This document shows positions 62,765-64,000 of a stretch of 64,000 nucleotides of DNA, one piece after another. Under the pieces are notes generated by a model. It saw only the letters and a list, made by a program, of their open reading frames with translations, had not been told where the DNA came from and made no database searches. Positions within the stretch are counted from its first letter, which is position 1; each line of letters opens with the position of its first letter. Where the stretch lies: assembly GCA_035550655.1 (NCBI GenBank), contig DASZOU010000001.1, positions 1-64,000 on the forward strand, given 5' to 3'. The position numbers were made by a program, and so were the translations under genes. The DNA is from DASZTV01 sp035550655. GTDB taxonomy: Bacteria; Actinomycetota; Actinomycetes; JAFAQI01.

Positions 62765-63361
62765 ATGTTCACCGGGATCGTCCAGGCGCTGGGCACGGTT
62801 CGCAGGATCGACGACATCGGGGCGGCCGCCCGTCTCGCCGTCGCGGGGGAGATCCTGCAGGGGCTGTCCGGCGGAGAGTCGATCGCCGTCAACGGCGTCT
62901 GTCTGACCGTTGCGCAGATCGACGCCGGCGGCTTCACCGCCGACGTCATGCTGGAGACATTGCGACGCACGACGCTCGGGGCGCTGCGCGTCGATGACCG
63001 CGTCAACCTCGAACGTTCGGTGACGCCGACGTCGCTCCTCGGTGGGCACATCGTGCAGGGTCATGTGGACGGCGTCGCGACGGTCGCCGGCCTCCGGCCG
63101 TCGGAGCACTGGCGTGAAGTCGATCTCGAGGTGCCGCCGGAGCTGATGCGCTACGTGGTGGAGAAGGGCTCGATCGCCCTCGACGGCGTGAGTCTCACCG
63201 TGTCATCGCTCGGCGAGACGACGGTCGGTGTGAGCTTGATCCCCGAGACCCTGAGCCGTACGACGCTCGGCTTCCGGGCGGTGGGGGACCAGGTGAACGT
63301 CGAGGTCGACGTACTGGCGAAGTACGTCGAGCGGTTGCTGACCGGCAGGGAGACGTCGTGA
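62765..63361 (+). CDS. ribE: Riboflavin synthase, alpha subunit
   Basis: A 198-residue protein with two lumazine-binding repeats: MFTGIVQALGTVRRI with SIAVNGVCLTVAQI, and GHIVQGHVDGVATV with SIALDGVSLTVSSL. It dismutates two lumazines to riboflavin. ATG 62765 follows ribD directly. Overlaps the next gene by GTGA at 63358-63361. Confidence 0.96.
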   Translation: MFTGIVQALGTVRRIDDIGAAARLAVAGEILQGLSGGESIAVNGVCLTVAQIDAGGFTADVMLETLRRTTLGALRVDDRVNLERSVTPTSLLGGHIVQGHVDGVATVAGLRPSEHWREVDLEVPPELMRYVVEKGSIALDGVSLTVSSLGETTVGVSLIPETLSRTTLGFRAVGDQVNVEVDVLAKYVERLLTGRETS

Positions 63362-64000
63362 AGTCAGGCGATGAACCAGTGATGGGGTTCAGCGAGATCG
63401 AGCGGGCGATCGCGGACATCGCGGCCGGCAAGCCGGTCGTCGTCGTCGACGACGCCGACCGTGAGAACGAAGGCGACCTGATCTTTGCGGCCGAGAAGGC
63501 GACGCCGGAGCTGGTGGCGTTCATGGTCCGCTACACCTCCGGCTACATCTGCGTGCCGCTGACCGAGGCGGACTGCGACCGCCTCGACCTGCCGCCGATG
63601 TACCACACCAACCAGGACCGCCGCGGCACGGCGTACGCGGTCACGGTCGATGCGCGCGAGGGAACGACGACGGGAATCTCCGCCCACGACCGGGCGCTGA
63701 CGATGCGTACGTTGGCCGATCCTGCGTCGACGCCGTCGGACTTCACCAGACCGGGACACGTCGTACCGCTGCGCGCGAAGGATGGCGGCGTGCTGCGCCG
63801 CGCCGGTCACACCGAGGCGACGATCGATCTGTGCCGGATGGCGGGGCTGCGACCCGCCGGTGTGCTGTGCGAGATCGTCAGCGAGAAGGACGTCGACGGG
63901 ATGGCGCGCCTCGACGAGCTAGAGGTCTTCGCCGCAGAGCACGATCTCGCGCTGATCGCGATCGCCGACCTGATCGCCTACCGGCGTCGTACCGAGAGCC
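63358..64000 (+). CDS. ribBA: 3,4-dihydroxy-2-butanone-4-phosphate synthase, probably RibBA fusion (partial)
   Basis: 214 codons in the window with no stop before the edge. The RibB domain is clear: VVVVDDADRENEGDLIFAAE (acidic metal loop), RRGTAYAVTVDAREGTTTGI with the following SAHDRA, RPGHVVPLRAKDGGVLRRAG and HTEATIDLCRMAG. It makes the four-carbon unit of riboflavin from ribulose-5-P. The RibB part is nearly complete at the edge, and the frame goes on (IADLIAYRRRTES), as in actinobacterial RibBA proteins with a GTP cyclohydrolase II domain; that second domain is not visible, so the fusion is inferred. GTG 63358 or ATG 63382. Confidence 0.92.
   Translation, partial: MKSGDEPVMGFSEIERAIADIAAGKPVVVVDDADRENEGDLIFAAEKATPELVAFMVRYTSGYICVPLTEADCDRLDLPPMYHTNQDRRGTAYAVTVDAREGTTTGISAHDRALTMRTLADPASTPSDFTRPGHVVPLRAKDGGVLRRAGHTEATIDLCRMAGLRPAGVLCEIVSEKDVDGMARLDELEVFAAEHDLALIAIADLIAYRRRTES

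Overview
The window reads as a chromosomal stretch of a high-G+C, single-membrane Actinomycetota (actinobacterium). The evidence is the many GTG starts, the short start/stop overlaps (ATGA, GTGA), the actinobacterial gene orders aroC-aroK-aroB-aroQ / pepQ-efp-nusB / pyrR-pyrB-pyrC-carA-carB-pyrD-pyrF / mihF-gmk-rpoZ-coaBC-metK-priA / def-fmt-rsmB-rpe-ribD-ribE-ribBA, an mIHF gene, and a PriA that has lost its ATPase motifs. The genus cannot be named from sequence alone; soil-type actinomycetes that carry type IV pili next to aroC are the likeliest group. No tRNA, rRNA, CRISPR array, IS element or phage gene was seen.

Layout. 1-565: two leftward genes for exported proteins. 763-3373: a Roadblock protein, a DUF4388 (PATAN) protein and a Ras-like GTPase in one operon, a probable polarity or motility switch. 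3415-5341: a methyltransferase, a 2-oxoglutarate/Fe(II) oxygenase and a Pro/Ala-rich hypothetical. 5385-18804: a surface-glycan cluster with a PLP aminotransferase, six GT-B type glycosyltransferases, a flippase, an unusual glycosyltransferase carrying the membrane half of a polyprenyl-phosphate sugar transferase, and a Wzy_C ligase/polymerase. 18846-29122: a full type IVa pilus cluster, pilB-pilT-pilC-pilA-pilA-pilD-pilM-pilN-pilO plus a PilP-like protein, with no secretin, as expected for a monoderm. 29216-32400: shikimate pathway. 32404-34914 (leftward): a large, lower-G+C secreted protein with fibronectin-like repeats. 35025-38209: pepQ, a membrane protein, efp, nusB. 38399-40185: a second aminotransferase and a hexapeptide acyltransferase inserted between nusB and pyrR. 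40245-50467: the complete UMP pathway under a PyrR-binding leader. 50582-60683: housekeeping genes for nucleoid, nucleotide, CoA, SAM, replication restart and translation. 60696-64000: rpe, an FMN riboswitch and riboflavin genes, the last cut by the window edge.

How it fits together. The glycan cluster runs directly into the pilus cluster, and the last glycan gene is an O-antigen-ligase-family protein, so pilin or surface glycosylation is a reasonable idea. The GTPase/Roadblock pair at the left end resembles the MglA/MglB switch that controls pilus polarity in other phyla. The most interesting hypothesis is therefore a retractile, possibly glycosylated type IV pilus with its own GTPase control in an actinobacterium. 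The individual families are known; the combination, the PilT extension, the glycosyltransferase fusion and the Pro/Ala-rich tails shared by several members are what deserve a second look.
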